From Kribbella flavida DSM 17836 (GTDB lineage Bacteria > Actinomycetota > Actinomycetes > Propionibacteriales > Kribbellaceae), in NCBI RefSeq assembly GCF_000024345.1, contig NC_013729.1, positions 3,224,001 through 3,288,000 of the forward strand: 64,000 bases of DNA. Reading direction: 5' to 3'. The notes below the pieces were generated by a model, which did no database searches, was not told the origin of the DNA, and saw only the letters and a program-made list of their open reading frames with translations. Position 1 is the first letter of the stretch; the number at the start of each line of letters is the position of its first letter. The position numbers were made by a program, and so were the translations under genes. Shown in pieces: positions 45,186-55,651 of this stretch.

Positions 45186-46043
45186 ATGTTTCCCGAGCAG
45201 ATCGACCAGCAGCCGGCCGAGTACGTGCGAACGCTCGGGACTGTCTTCGCCCGCTTCGGAGCCGACACCCAGGACTCCGGCAACATCTCGTACGGCGTGG
45301 ATGCGGCCGGCACGCGGTACTTCGTCAAGACAGCAGGTGATCCGCGGAACGCCGAGCCCTCCCTGGACTTCCCGGCCCGGGGAGAGCTGCTGCGGACCGC
45401 GGCCCGACTAGCCACGAGCGTGGAGCACCCGTTGCTGCCGACGTTCCACGGTCTGATCGAGTCACCGGGCGGCCCGCTGCTCGTCTACGCCTGGCGGGAC
45501 GGCGAGCACCTCGGCACCAGCCGGGAGTCCCGGGACGACCCGACGACGGCGTACCAGCGCTTCCGCGCGTTGCCGGCCGAGGAGATCTCGGCGGCCCTCG
45601 ACCAGCTTTTCGACCTGCACGCCGAGCTGACCGACGCCGGCTGGGTCGAAGGTGACTTCTACGACGGCGCGCTGCTGTACGACTTCGCCGAGCGGCAACT
45701 GACGGTCGTCGACCTCGACAGCTACGTGCACGGGCCGTACCGCAACACCATGGGCCGGATGTTCGGCGCCTCCCGCCTGATGGCCCCGGAGGAGTTCTCC
45801 CTCGGCGCCCCGATCGACGACCGCACCACCGCCTTCGTGCTGGCCCGGACCGCGCTGATCTTTCTCGCCGACGGCACCCTCGACCGCTCCACCTTCCGCA
45901 GCACCACCCCCCAGTACGCCGTACTCCAGGAAGCCACCACCACCCGCTTCCCCAGCTACCGCGCCTTCCACACCGCCTGGCTCACGGCCTGCGCGCACCA
46001 GCCTGGCCCACCCGTCGAACGCCACCATGACGACGGCGCCTGA
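45186..46043 (+). CDS. Protein kinase-like/phosphotransferase-like protein
   Basis: A 285-residue kinase-fold protein. The ATP-binding Lys is probably in TRYFVKTAGD. The catalytic-loop equivalent reads WVEGDFYDGALLYDF, and the metal-binding Asp is in LTVVDLDSYVHGP, in place of canonical HRD and DFG. This pattern occurs in a small bacterial family annotated as serine/threonine kinase-like that is closer to aminoglycoside or homoserine kinases. The N-loop Gly-rich region is weak (SGNISYGVDAAG). Target unknown. It converges on the large SARP gene, with a gap of 60 bases. Confidence 0.78.
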   Translation: MFPEQIDQQPAEYVRTLGTVFARFGADTQDSGNISYGVDAAGTRYFVKTAGDPRNAEPSLDFPARGELLRTAARLATSVEHPLLPTFHGLIESPGGPLLVYAWRDGEHLGTSRESRDDPTTAYQRFRALPAEEISAALDQLFDLHAELTDAGWVEGDFYDGALLYDFAERQLTVVDLDSYVHGPYRNTMGRMFGASRLMAPEEFSLGAPIDDRTTAFVLARTALIFLADGTLDRSTFRSTTPQYAVLQEATTTRFPSYRAFHTAWLTACAHQPGPPVERHHDDGA

Positions 46044-46103
46044 TGAGCGTCCCGGTGCATCGGCACCACGCGGCAGCGTGGCCGGCCCGACGAAGGGCCG
46101 CCC

Positions 46104-49100
46104 TCATCTGCTTCGCCGGCGCCCTGGCAGCTCCATGAGCGGGCTGATCCGGTCGACGTGGTCTTGGAGGGTAGCTATCCTCACCTGCCACTCGTCTGTG
46201 TGCGTCACACCGATCGCGGCCAGGATGGTCAAGGCATGCACCCAGTGGTGCGCGGCACCCTCAACGTCCCCGAGCTTCTCGAGTGCGTGGGCCAGACCGT
46301 CGTGTGCCCTGGCCTGGTCCACCGGCTGACACAGGGCCGATGCCACGTCGAGCGCCTGCTGGTGCCTGACCAGCGCCTCCTCAGCGTGGCCCAACGCCAG
46401 TTCCAGCCGACCAATGCCCTGATGCGCTTCCAGCTCCCAGTTCGGTGAGCCGAGTTCGCGGGCCAGTTGCAGAGCGTTGTGATAGCAGTCGGCAGCTGCT
46501 GAAAGGTCCCCCAGGAGTCGATGCGACTCGGCCAAGCCGTCCAGGCAGCGGAGCTCGTTGTGACGGTTGCCGTTGGTCCGCGCCTCCTGCAAGGCCTGCT
46601 CGAACATCCCCATTGCCCGGGCTGGATCGCCTTGCCGGAGATGGTGATGTCCAGCGGCGGACAGAAGTTTGCCGAGACTCCGGTGACGGACCGACCGAGC
46701 AATCTCCAGAGCACGCTCGTTGTACACCATCGCTTGCGCGACCTCGCCCCGTTTGCCATGAATCCAGCTCAGGCCGTTGAGGGCGTCGAGCATGCCCGCC
46801 GGGTTGCCGAGCTCATCCGCGAGGTCCAGGGCCTTCATCAGGTCCCGGAGCCCTTCGTCATTGCGGTCCAGGATGCCGTGGACCAGCCCACGGCCGTGCA
46901 ACGCAGCCATCTTCCCGTGACGATGGCCGGCTGCGTCGGCGAGCTGCAGTGCTTCGGCGTACTCCACAAAGGCTGACGCGTGGGCTCCGCGCAGCCGCAG
47001 GCACTCACCGAGTCGGATCGAGCTTTCGGCCTCGCCAGCGGTGTCGCCGACTGCCCGAGCGACTTCTCGCGCTTGCCGGTGCAGTGACTGGAGTTCGGCC
47101 GAGCGGCCTACGGTGCGAAAGTAGACGTACAGCGTGTCGGCCAGGTGCCTGGCACAAGCCGGCCGGTCGGCCGTCACCGTGTGCTCCGCAACGGCGAGCA
47201 CCGTGGACAACTCCGCCTTCAACCAGGTGCTTGCCTGCTCCGCAGTGGCAGGCGGCACCTGTACCGGCTGGTGGATCGGTAGATTCTCGGCTCGATCGGG
47301 ATACAGCAAGCGCACCGCCGCCGTCGTACTGCGGCAGTAGTGATCCACCAACCGCCCGAGTGCCTCGCGTCGGCCTTGCAGTGACTCATGCACAGCCACT
47401 GTGCGGCCGGCGTGTTCCTTCACGAGGTCATGGAAGCTGTAGCGCCCGAACGACCGCTCCTGCAGCAGATGGGCGTCAAGCAGACGCTCCAGTTCACGCA
47501 TGTCATCAGTGGCAGGCGACCCGAGCAGGGCGGTGGCTGACTCGGCCGTGAAGTCGCTGCCCGGATGCAGCCCCAACAGCCGGTAGGCGCGTCGCAGCTC
47601 TGGACGAAGCTGGCGGTAGGACAGGTCGATCGCGGCGGCCACGCTACGCGGGCCGGCTTCCAACTCAGCCAACCTGTCCCGGTGCCGCCGCAGCAGGTCG
47701 AGCAGCTGCTGGGGTTCCCAGGACGGGTGGGCCCTGAATCGGGCTGCCGCGATCCGGATCGCCAGCGGCAGCAGCCCGCATTGTTCCGCGATCTGGATCA
47801 GCACCTGCCGTGATGTGTCTGTCAGCCGGTGCCGCCCCGCGACGTGACAGAAAAGTGTCACGGCTTCGTCGGGGGAAAGGCCGTCAAGGGAGACGGTGGC
47901 GGTGGTGTCCAGGCCGGCCAGCCGCTGCCGGCTGGTGACGAGGACGCCGCATGTTCGCGAACCGGGCAACAGGGGCTTGAGCTGTGCCTCGTCGGCGGCG
48001 TTGTCGAGCAGCAGCAGGACAGCTCGGCCGGCGAGCAAGCCGCGGAAGAGGCCGGCCCGGTCTTCCTGGTGGCGAGGTAGCTGGTCGGCCGGGACACCCA
48101 GCGCTTGCAGCAGCCGACCGAGTGCCTCTGCCGGTCGGACCGGCTCGACACCGTCGGTATGGCCGTGCAGGTCGATGAAGAGCTGTCCGTCGGGGAACCT
48201 CGGCGCCAGCTGATGCGCGACGTGGACTGCCAGTGCGGTCTTGCCGCTGCCGGCCATCCCGTCGATGGCAGCCAGTGCCATGACACGATCCCCGGCCGAC
48301 TGCGCCAACTGCTCGACCTGCTCGGTGCGTCCGACGAATCCAGGCACATCCGGGGGCAAGGAGCGGGGTTCGCCGCGCAACTGTTCCGCGTGGACGGTCG
48401 GACGCGAATCAGTCGGCGGTGGGCCAGCACCAGGCTCGGAACTCACCGCGACGTGTCTGGCCGCGTCGTCGCTCAGCAGCCGCTGGTGCACCTCCTGGAG
48501 TTGCGCGCCCGGCCCGACTCCCAGCTCCTTGGCAAGCCGGCTCCGAATGACGTCGTACAAGCCGAGGGCCTCCGCTGGTCGGCCGCAATCCGACAGCACG
48601 TGCAGCAGACGGGCCCACAACGACTCACGCAGCGGATGCGCCGCGGCGAGCTCGCGCAGTCCAGCCAGCAGCTCGCCCGCGTGTACCCCTGCCTCGTCAA
48701 GGTCCACGCGTCGTTCGACGCCCGACAGGTAAAGCTCCACCAAGCGCGGAGTCACCACCGTCGACAGCCAGTCGGAATGCACGCTGTCGAAGGGATCACC
48801 GGTCCACAGCTTCAGTGCGGTTTTGATGCCGGCCAACTCGGTTGCATGGTCCGGCTGAGCGAACGCCGTACGAAGCAGATTCTCGAAGTGCAGCACGTCG
48901 ACCTGATGCGGTGGGAGCGTGAGGGCGTAACCGCCCGCCTTGGTACGGATCGCAGTGGGCCCCAGCACTTGGCGCAGGCGCGACACGAGGGTGTGCATGC
49001 TCCGCCGGACGTGGCGGGGCAGGTCTTCGCCCCACAGCCGGTCCGCGAGAGTGTCAGCGAGGACGTACTCGCCGGTGGAGACGGCGAGGACCGCCAGCAG

Positions 49101-49205
49101 CGTCCGAGCCCTGCCGCCGCTGATCTCGACCGGCTGTCCGGCCACCGTGACCACCAGCTGCCCGAACAGCCGAACCTGGATCTCTGGTGAGTCAGCGCTC
49201 ACCAC
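46104..49205 (-). CDS. AfsR/SARP-family regulator with NB-ARC and TPR domains (second copy)
   Basis: A 1033-residue STAND regulator with the same domain order as the gene at 3944-7054. It has a winged HTH (EIQVRLFGQLVVTVAGQP, SMHTLVSRLRQVLG), a BTAD domain ending AKELGVGPGAQLQEVHQRLL (~250), a NB-ARC ATPase with P-loop DGMAGSGKTALAVH (~314-327) and Walker B VLLLLDNAAD (~395), then TPR-like repeats in residues ~690-1000. The linker between BTAD and NB-ARC is long and disordered. Codon use is visibly less GC-extreme than its neighbours, which may indicate later acquisition. GTG start. Divergent from gltB; no biosynthetic cluster adjoins it. Confidence 0.92.
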   Translation of the reverse strand: MVSADSPEIQVRLFGQLVVTVAGQPVEISGGRARTLLAVLAVSTGEYVLADTLADRLWGEDLPRHVRRSMHTLVSRLRQVLGPTAIRTKAGGYALTLPPHQVDVLHFENLLRTAFAQPDHATELAGIKTALKLWTGDPFDSVHSDWLSTVVTPRLVELYLSGVERRVDLDEAGVHAGELLAGLRELAAAHPLRESLWARLLHVLSDCGRPAEALGLYDVIRSRLAKELGVGPGAQLQEVHQRLLSDDAARHVAVSSEPGAGPPPTDSRPTVHAEQLRGEPRSLPPDVPGFVGRTEQVEQLAQSAGDRVMALAAIDGMAGSGKTALAVHVAHQLAPRFPDGQLFIDLHGHTDGVEPVRPAEALGRLLQALGVPADQLPRHQEDRAGLFRGLLAGRAVLLLLDNAADEAQLKPLLPGSRTCGVLVTSRQRLAGLDTTATVSLDGLSPDEAVTLFCHVAGRHRLTDTSRQVLIQIAEQCGLLPLAIRIAAARFRAHPSWEPQQLLDLLRRHRDRLAELEAGPRSVAAAIDLSYRQLRPELRRAYRLLGLHPGSDFTAESATALLGSPATDDMRELERLLDAHLLQERSFGRYSFHDLVKEHAGRTVAVHESLQGRREALGRLVDHYCRSTTAAVRLLYPDRAENLPIHQPVQVPPATAEQASTWLKAELSTVLAVAEHTVTADRPACARHLADTLYVYFRTVGRSAELQSLHRQAREVARAVGDTAGEAESSIRLGECLRLRGAHASAFVEYAEALQLADAAGHRHGKMAALHGRGLVHGILDRNDEGLRDLMKALDLADELGNPAGMLDALNGLSWIHGKRGEVAQAMVYNERALEIARSVRHRSLGKLLSAAGHHHLRQGDPARAMGMFEQALQEARTNGNRHNELRCLDGLAESHRLLGDLSAAADCYHNALQLARELGSPNWELEAHQGIGRLELALGHAEEALVRHQQALDVASALCQPVDQARAHDGLAHALEKLGDVEGAAHHWVHALTILAAIGVTHTDEWQVRIATLQDHVDRISPLMELPGRRRSR

Positions 49206-49517
49206 TCCACCACCCCGCCTCGAGATCGTCGGCTATGGACTCTGCGGAGATTATCGGCTCAAGTGCGGCCCAGGTGGTGGCTCCGGCTCGTCGAACGAGA
49301 GATGTTCACCTGGTTCCAGTGGTCGGAGGTGGTGGTTGCTGGAACGATGGGGCGGAGTGAGCGTTTGATTACGCCACGTGGTGGCGGCGGTGGAGGGCGT
49401 GTGACGGTGGAATGTCTGTCCACCTGTCGGGCGTCATGAGGTAGTCTCGGGACTCCCGGCTTGGGCCAGTGTTGTCCCGCGGCCAGTAGTTGACCGTAGG
49501 ACGACGGGAGCCCCTGG
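49206..49517. other. Divergent promoter region between SARP and gltB
   Basis: 312 bases with no supported gene. TAGTCT (49442-49447) is a candidate -10 for gltB, giving a leader of about 65 bases with GGGAG (49506-49510) before the ATG. No riboswitch-like structure was recognised. The region is richer in A+T than its surroundings. Confidence 0.45.
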
Positions 49518-52500
49518 ATGTTTGGTCGCCCCCCCATCTTGAACCGGCAGAGGCCCGCTGAGGGTCTGTACGACGGGCAGCACGAGCACGACGCGTGCGG
49601 TGTTGCCTTCGTCGCCACCCTGACCGGTGAACCGAGCCATGACATCGTGGCGAAGGCTTTGACCGCCCTGCGCAACCTCGAGCACCGCGGTGCCTCCGGC
49701 GCCGAGCCCGACTCCGGTGACGGCGCCGGCATCCTGATCCAGGTACCGGACGCGTTCTACCGCAAGGTGTGCGACTTCGAGCTGCCGGTTGCGCGTGCGT
49801 ACGCGACCGGGATCGCGTTCCTGCCGCAGGACCCGGACGACGCCGCCAAGGCGGTTGCCCGGATCGAGGAGCTGGCCGACGAGGAGAACCTGACGGTCCT
49901 GGGCTGGCGCGACGTGCCGACCACGCCCGACCTGCTCGGCGCCACGGCGCGCTCGGTGATGCCGGTGTTCCGCCAGCTGTTCGTCGCGGCGAAGACCGGC
50001 CGCGTGCTGGGCCTGGCCCTGGAGCGGATGGCGTTCCGGCTGCGCAAGCGGGCCGAGCGGGAGACCGCGACGTACTTCCCGTCGCTGTCCGGCCGGACCG
50101 TCACCTACAAGGGCATGCTGACCACCGACCAGCTGGACAAGTTCTTCCCCGAGCTGACCGACCCCGACCTCGCCTCGGCGATCGGTGTCGTGCACAGCCG
50201 GTTCTCCACCAACACGTTCCCGTCCTGGCCGCTGGCCCACCCGTACCGGTACATCGCCCACAACGGCGAGATCAACACCGTGCAGGGCAACCGGAACTGG
50301 ATGCGCGCTCGCGAAGCGCTGCTGGCCAGCGACCTGATCCCGGGCGACCTGGAGCAGCTGTACCCGATCTGTACGCCGGGCGCGTCCGACTCCGCGTCGT
50401 TCGACGAGGTGCTGGAACTGCTGCACCTGGGCGGCCGGTCGCTGCCGCACGCGATGCTGATGATGATCCCGGAGGCGTGGGAGAACGCCACCACGATGGA
50501 CCCCAAGCGCCGCGCGTTCTACGAGTTCCACTCCACCCTGATGGAGCCCTGGGACGGACCGGCGTCGGTGGTCTTCTCCGACGGCACCAAGGTCGGTGCG
50601 GTGCTCGACCGCAACGGCCTGCGCCCGTCGCGGTACTGGGTCACCGAGGACGGCCTGGTCGTGCTGGCCTCCGAGGCCGGTGTGCTGGACATCGACCCGG
50701 CCACCGTCACCCAGAAGGGCCGGCTCGAGCCGGGCCGGATCTTCCTGGTCGACGTCGAGCAGCACCGGATCATCACCGACTCCGAGGTGAAGACCGCGCT
50801 CGCCGAGGAGCACCCGTACGACGAGTGGCTGCACGCCGGCCTGATCCGGTTCGAGGACCTGCAGGAGCGCGAGCACGTCGTGCACAGCCATGCCTCGGTC
50901 ACCCGCCGTCAGCAGGTCTTCGGCTACACCGAGGAGGAGCTGCGGCTGCTGCTCACCCCGATGGCGAAGACCGGCGCGGAGCCGATCGGCTCGATGGGCA
51001 CCGACACGCCGATCGCCGTCCTGAGCGACCGGCCGCGGCTGCTGTTCGACTACTTCGCCCAGCTGTTCGCCCAGGTGACGAACCCGCCGCTGGACGCGAT
51101 CCGCGAGGAGCTGGTGACCTCGCTCTCGTCCTCGCTCGGCCCGGAGTCGAACCTGCTGAACCCGAGCCCGGCGTCCTGCCGTCAGGTGGTGCTGCCGTTC
51201 CCGGTGATCACCAACGACGAGCTGGCCAAGCTGCGGCACATCAACCTGGACGGCGACATGCCGGGCCTGGCGACCACCGTGCTGCGCGGCGTGTACGACG
51301 TCGCGGGCGGCGGCCAGGCGCTGAAGGACCGGCTGGACGCGATCTGCGCCGAGGCGTCCGCGGCGATCGCCGAGGGGGCCCGCATCCTGGTGCTGTCCGA
51401 CCGGCACTCCAACGCCGAGCACGCGCCGATCCCGTCGCTGCTGCTGACGTCGGCGGTGCACCACCACCTGGTCCGGGAGAAGACCCGCACCCAGGTCGGT
51501 CTGGTGATCGAGGCCGGCGACGTCCGCGAGGTGCACCACGTCGCGCTGCTGATGGGCTACGGCGCGGCCTGCATCAACCCGTACCTGGCGCTGGAGTCGG
51601 CCGAGGACCTGGCCCGGCGCGGCACCTACCTGCCCGGCATCGAGCCCGAGCAGGCCGTGCGCAACGTGGTGAAGTCGCTCGGCAAGGGCGTGCTGAAGGT
51701 GATGTCCAAGATGGGCGTCAGCACGGTCGCGTCGTACACGGGCGCGCAGATCTTCGAGGCGACCGGCCTGTCGGCGGACCTGGTGGACACCTACTTCACC
51801 GGTACGTCGAGCAAGCTCGGGGGCGTCGGCCTGGACGTCATCGCCGAGGAGGTCCGGCAGCGGCACCTGCGGGCCTACCCGGCCGACGGCATTCTGCCGG
51901 CGCACCGCAAGCTGGAGGTCGGCGGCGAGTACCAGTGGCGCCGTGAGGGCGAGCCGCACCTGTTCGACCCCGAGACGGTGTTCCGGCTGCAGCACTCCAC
52001 CCGGACCGGGCGCTACGACATCTTCAAGCAGTACACGCAGCGCGTCGACCAGCAGTCCGAGCAGCTGATGACGCTGCGCGGCCTGTTCGCCTTCAGGTCC
52101 GACCGGCAGCCGATCAGCGTCGACGAGGTCGAGCCGGTCAGCGAGATCGTCAAGCGGTTCAGCACCGGCGCGATGAGCTACGGCTCGATCAGCGCCGAGG
52201 CGCACGAGACGCTCGCGGTCGCGATGAACCGGCTCGGCGGCAAGTCGAACACCGGTGAGGGCGGCGAGAACTCCGACCGGCTGCACGATCCGGCGCGGCG
52301 CAGCTCGATCAAGCAGGTCGCGTCCGGCCGGTTCGGCGTCACCGCGGAGTACCTGACCAACTCCGACGACATCCAGATCAAGATGGCGCAGGGGGCCAAG
52401 CCCGGCGAGGGTGGTCAGCTGCCCGGGCACAAGGTCTACCCGTGGGTGGCCAGCACCCGGCACTCGACGCCCGGCGTCGGCCTGATCTCGCCGCCGCCGC

Positions 52501-54056
52501 ACCACGACATCTACTCGATCGAGGATCTGGCCCAGCTGATCCACGACCTGAAGAACGCCAACCCGTCGGCCCGGATCCACGTCAAGCTGGTCTCCGAGGT
52601 CGGGGTCGGCACGATCGCCGCCGGCGTCAGCAAGGCGCACGCGGACGTCGTCCTGATCTCCGGCCACGACGGCGGGACCGGCGCGGCACCGCTGACCTCG
52701 CTCAAGCACGCGGGCGGTCCGTGGGAGCTCGGGCTGGCCGAGACCCAGCAGACCCTGCTGCTGAACGGCCTGCGCGACCGGATCGTCGTGCAGACCGACG
52801 GCCAGCTGAAGACCGGCCGGGACGTCGTCGTCGCGGCGTTGCTCGGCGCCGAGGAGTACGGTTTCGCCACCGCGCCGCTGGTGGTCTCGGGCTGCATCAT
52901 GATGCGGGTCTGCCACCTGGACACCTGCCCGGTCGGCGTCGCGACCCAGAACCCGGTCCTGCGCGAGCGGTACGCCGGCAAGCCGGAGTTCGTGGTGAAC
53001 TTCTTCGAGTTCATCGCCGAGGAGGTCCGCGAGTACCTGGCCGAGCTCGGCTTCCGCTCGCTGGACGAGGCGATCGGCCACGCCGACGTGCTGGACATCC
53101 AGCGCGCGGTCGACCACTGGAAGGCCGACGGCCTCGACCTGTCGCCGATCCTGCACGTGCCCGCGCTGCCCGAGGGTGCCGCGCGGCACCAGACGGTGCT
53201 GCAGGACCACGGGCTGGACAAGGCGCTCGACAACGAGCTGATCCGGATCTGCGCGCCGGCCATCGAGAACGGCGAGCCGGTCCGGGCCCAGCTGCCGATC
53301 CGGAACGTGAACCGGACCGTCGGCACCATGCTCGGCCACGAGATCACCAAGAAGTACCGCGCGGCCGGGCTGCCCGACGGCACCGTCGACCTGACCTTCA
53401 CCGGGTCGGCCGGCAACTCGTTCGCCGCGTTCGTGCCCCGCGGCGTGACGCTGCGGCTCGAGGGCGACGCCAACGACTACGTCGGCAAGGGCCTGTCCGG
53501 CGGCCGGGTGGTGATCCGCCCGGACCGCAACGCGCGGTTCGACGCGGCCGACCAGATCATCGCCGGCAACGTGATCGCGTACGGCGCGACGTCCGGCGAG
53601 CTGTTCATCAACGGTGGCGCGGGGCAACGGTTCTGTGTGCGCAACTCCGGCGCCACCGCCGTGGTCGAGGCGGTCGGCGACCACGCCTGCGAGTACATGA
53701 CCGGTGGTCGCGTCGTGGTGATCGGCGCCGTCGGCCGGAACTTCGCGGCGGGCATGTCGGGCGGCGTGGCCCACGTGCTCGACCTGGACCCCGCGCTGGT
53801 GAACCCGGAGCTGGTGGACCTGCTCCCGCTCACCGGCGAGGAGTCCGACCTGTTGCAGGACCTGGTCCGGCGTCACCACGAGGAGACCGGCTCGGAGCGG
53901 GCGGCCAAGCTGCTCGCCGACTGGGCCGCCGCCGAAACCAGGTTCACCACGGTGATGCCCCGCGACTACGCCCGGGTGCTGGCGGCCAAGGCGGCCGCCG
54001 AGCGCGACGGGCTGGACGAGGACGCCACCACGCGAGCGATGATGGAGGCCATCTGA
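49518..54056 (+). CDS. gltB: Glutamate synthase large subunit GltB
   Basis: A 1512-residue NADPH-dependent glutamate synthase alpha subunit. A short propeptide precedes the glutaminase nucleophile Cys in [15 protein letters not shown]. The N-terminal amidotransferase domain holds [14 protein letters not shown] and [11 protein letters not shown]. The central domain and the FMN synthase domain follow ([57 protein letters not shown]). A 3Fe-4S site is seen in [20 protein letters not shown]. The C-terminal GXGXG beta-helix contains SGGRVVI and [13 protein letters not shown] lies seven bases upstream of the ATG. It overlaps gltD by one base, forming the usual gltBD operon for ammonia assimilation. 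Confidence 0.97.
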   Translation: MFGRPPILNRQRPAEGLYDGQHEHDACGVAFVATLTGEPSHDIVAKALTALRNLEHRGASGAEPDSGDGAGILIQVPDAFYRKVCDFELPVARAYATGIAFLPQDPDDAAKAVARIEELADEENLTVLGWRDVPTTPDLLGATARSVMPVFRQLFVAAKTGRVLGLALERMAFRLRKRAERETATYFPSLSGRTVTYKGMLTTDQLDKFFPELTDPDLASAIGVVHSRFSTNTFPSWPLAHPYRYIAHNGEINTVQGNRNWMRAREALLASDLIPGDLEQLYPICTPGASDSASFDEVLELLHLGGRSLPHAMLMMIPEAWENATTMDPKRRAFYEFHSTLMEPWDGPASVVFSDGTKVGAVLDRNGLRPSRYWVTEDGLVVLASEAGVLDIDPATVTQKGRLEPGRIFLVDVEQHRIITDSEVKTALAEEHPYDEWLHAGLIRFEDLQEREHVVHSHASVTRRQQVFGYTEEELRLLLTPMAKTGAEPIGSMGTDTPIAVLSDRPRLLFDYFAQLFAQVTNPPLDAIREELVTSLSSSLGPESNLLNPSPASCRQVVLPFPVITNDELAKLRHINLDGDMPGLATTVLRGVYDVAGGGQALKDRLDAICAEASAAIAEGARILVLSDRHSNAEHAPIPSLLLTSAVHHHLVREKTRTQVGLVIEAGDVREVHHVALLMGYGAACINPYLALESAEDLARRGTYLPGIEPEQAVRNVVKSLGKGVLKVMSKMGVSTVASYTGAQIFEATGLSADLVDTYFTGTSSKLGGVGLDVIAEEVRQRHLRAYPADGILPAHRKLEVGGEYQWRREGEPHLFDPETVFRLQHSTRTGRYDIFKQYTQRVDQQSEQLMTLRGLFAFRSDRQPISVDEVEPVSEIVKRFSTGAMSYGSISAEAHETLAVAMNRLGGKSNTGEGGENSDRLHDPARRSSIKQVASGRFGVTAEYLTNSDDIQIKMAQGAKPGEGGQLPGHKVYPWVASTRHSTPGVGLISPPPHHDIYSIEDLAQLIHDLKNANPSARIHVKLVSEVGVGTIAAGVSKAHADVVLISGHDGGTGAAPLTSLKHAGGPWELGLAETQQTLLLNGLRDRIVVQTDGQLKTGRDVVVAALLGAEEYGFATAPLVVSGCIMMRVCHLDTCPVGVATQNPVLRERYAGKPEFVVNFFEFIAEEVREYLAELGFRSLDEAIGHADVLDIQRAVDHWKADGLDLSPILHVPALPEGAARHQTVLQDHGLDKALDNELIRICAPAIENGEPVRAQLPIRNVNRTVGTMLGHEITKKYRAAGLPDGTVDLTFTGSAGNSFAAFVPRGVTLRLEGDANDYVGKGLSGGRVVIRPDRNARFDAADQIIAGNVIAYGATSGELFINGGAGQRFCVRNSGATAVVEAVGDHACEYMTGGRVVVIGAVGRNFAAGMSGGVAHVLDLDPALVNPELVDLLPLTGEESDLLQDLVRRHHEETGSERAAKLLADWAAAETRFTTVMPRDYARVLAAKAAAERDGLDEDATTRAMMEAI

Positions 54057-55522
54057 TGGCTGACCCGAAGGGATTCCTGACCACTCCGCGCGAGGTCGCC
54101 GAGCGGCGGCCGGTGGCCGAACGGGTGCAGGACTGGAACGAGGTCTACCCCGGTGGACCGGGCAAGGCGCTGCTGCCGATCATCACCAAGCAGGCCGGCC
54201 GCTGCATGGACTGCGGTATCCCGTTCTGCCACTCCGGCTGCCCGCTGGGCAACCTGATCCCGGAGTGGAACGACCTGGTCTGGCGCGACGACTGGACCGG
54301 GGCGATCGAGCGGCTGCACGCGACCAACAACTTCCCGGAGTTCACCGGCCGGCTCTGCCCGGCGCCCTGCGAGCCGGCCTGCGTGCTGGGCATCAATCAG
54401 GAGCCGGTGACGATCAAGAACGTCGAGGTCGCGATCATCGACAAGGCCTGGGAGTCCGGTGACGTCCGGCCCCAGCCGCCGGAGTGGCTGACCGGCAAGA
54501 CGATCGCGGTGGTCGGCTCCGGCCCGGCCGGCCTGGCCGTCGCCCAACAGCTGACCCGCGCCGGTCACACCGTGGCCGTGTACGAGCGGGCGTCGGCGCC
54601 GGGTGGTCTGCTGCGCTTCGGCATCCCGGAGTTCAAGATGGAGAAGGTGCAGGTCGAGCGCCGGATCCAGCAGATGAAGGAGGAGGGCACGGTCTTCCGC
54701 TCCGGTGTGAACGTCGGCGTGGACGTCACCGGGACTCAGCTCCAGCAGCGGTACGACGCCGTGGTGATCGCCACCGGCGCCACCGCGGCCCGGGACCTGC
54801 CGGTGCCGGGGCGCGAGTTCGCCGGCATCCACCAGGCGATGGAGTACCTGCCGCAGGCCAACCGGGTCGCGCTGGGGGAGACGGTCGAGAACCAGATCGT
54901 TGCCACCGACAAGGACGTGGTGATCATCGGTGGCGGTGACACCGGCGCCGACTGCCTCGGCACCGCGCACCGTCAGGGCGCGCGCAGCGTCACCCAGCTG
55001 GAGATCATGCCGCGCCCGTCCGACGAGCGGCCGGCCGGACAGCCCTGGCCGACGTACCCGATGATCTACCGGGTCGCCTCGGCGCACGAGGAGGGCGGTG
55101 AGCGGGTCTACTCGGTGTCGACGAACAACTTCGTCGCCGACGAGAACGGGCACGTGGCCGGCCTCAACCTGGTCGAGGTCGAACTCGTGGACGGCCGGTT
55201 CACGCCGATCGAGGGTACCGAGCGGACCATCCCGGCGCAGCTGGTGCTGCTGGCGATGGGCTTCCTCGGGCCGGAGAAGGAAGGCTTCCTCGAGCAGCTC
55301 GGTGTGGAGCTCGACGAGCGCGGCAACGTCAAGCGGGACAAGGCGTACCAGACCTCGGTCGAGGGCGTTTTCGCCTGCGGCGACGCCGGCCGCGGCCAGT
55401 CGCTGATCGTCTGGGCGATCGCCGAGGGCCGCTCCTGCGCGAACGGCGTGGACGCGTTCCTGACCGGCTCGTCGACCTTGCCCACCCCGATCCCACCGAC
55501 GGCCCGGCCGCTGGTGGTCTGA
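54056..55522 (+). CDS. gltD: Glutamate synthase small subunit GltD
   Basis: A 488-residue flavoprotein that passes electrons from NADPH to GltB. The N-terminal Fe-S part has clustered cysteines (GRCMDCGIPFCHSGCPLGNLIPEWN and LCPAPCEPACVLG). The FAD-binding motif is VVGSGPAGLAVAQQL. The NADPH-binding motif is VIIGGGDTGADCLGT. The final segment FACGDAGRGQSLIVWAIAEGR is typical of GltD. ATG 54056 overlaps the gltB stop. The upstream part of the longer frame is the gltB shadow. Confidence 0.97.
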   Translation: MADPKGFLTTPREVAERRPVAERVQDWNEVYPGGPGKALLPIITKQAGRCMDCGIPFCHSGCPLGNLIPEWNDLVWRDDWTGAIERLHATNNFPEFTGRLCPAPCEPACVLGINQEPVTIKNVEVAIIDKAWESGDVRPQPPEWLTGKTIAVVGSGPAGLAVAQQLTRAGHTVAVYERASAPGGLLRFGIPEFKMEKVQVERRIQQMKEEGTVFRSGVNVGVDVTGTQLQQRYDAVVIATGATAARDLPVPGREFAGIHQAMEYLPQANRVALGETVENQIVATDKDVVIIGGGDTGADCLGTAHRQGARSVTQLEIMPRPSDERPAGQPWPTYPMIYRVASAHEEGGERVYSVSTNNFVADENGHVAGLNLVEVELVDGRFTPIEGTERTIPAQLVLLAMGFLGPEKEGFLEQLGVELDERGNVKRDKAYQTSVEGVFACGDAGRGQSLIVWAIAEGRSCANGVDAFLTGSSTLPTPIPPTARPLVV

Positions 55523-55531
55523 CCCGCGCAA

Positions 55532-55579
55532 GGCGGGACCGGCCCGACCCGGCGACCGGGTCGCGGCCGGCTCCCGCCC
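55532..55579 (+). terminator. Large imperfect hairpin after gltD
   Basis: An inner perfect stem CGACCCGG-CGA-CCGGGTCG (55545-55563) is enclosed by a 13-bp outer stem with one bulged base. It lies 10 bases after the gltD stop. Confidence 0.7.
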
Positions 55580-55638
55580 GCCGGGTGGGGTTTGCGGAAA
55601 CGCCGCGCCCGGTGCAGCGAGGGTTTGCCGCGGGCCCC

Positions 55639-55644
55639 TAGGTT
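55639..55644 (+). promoter_or_regulatory. -10 hexamer TAGGTT, probable leaderless promoter
   Basis: TAGGTT ends 7 bases before GTG 55652, supporting that start over the in-frame codon at 55592, which lies upstream of this promoter. Confidence 0.5.
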
Positions 55645-55651
55645 GGTCACC

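Noticed and set aside
49206..49517. Glutamine or other riboswitch before gltB
   Set aside because: No recognised conserved core or strong stem was found by eye in this 312-base region.
49434..53879. 1481-residue ORF on the minus strand opposite gltB
   Set aside because: Composition is shadow-like (Arg, Gln, Val, His, Asp rich), no motif was found, and gltB on the plus strand explains the region completely.
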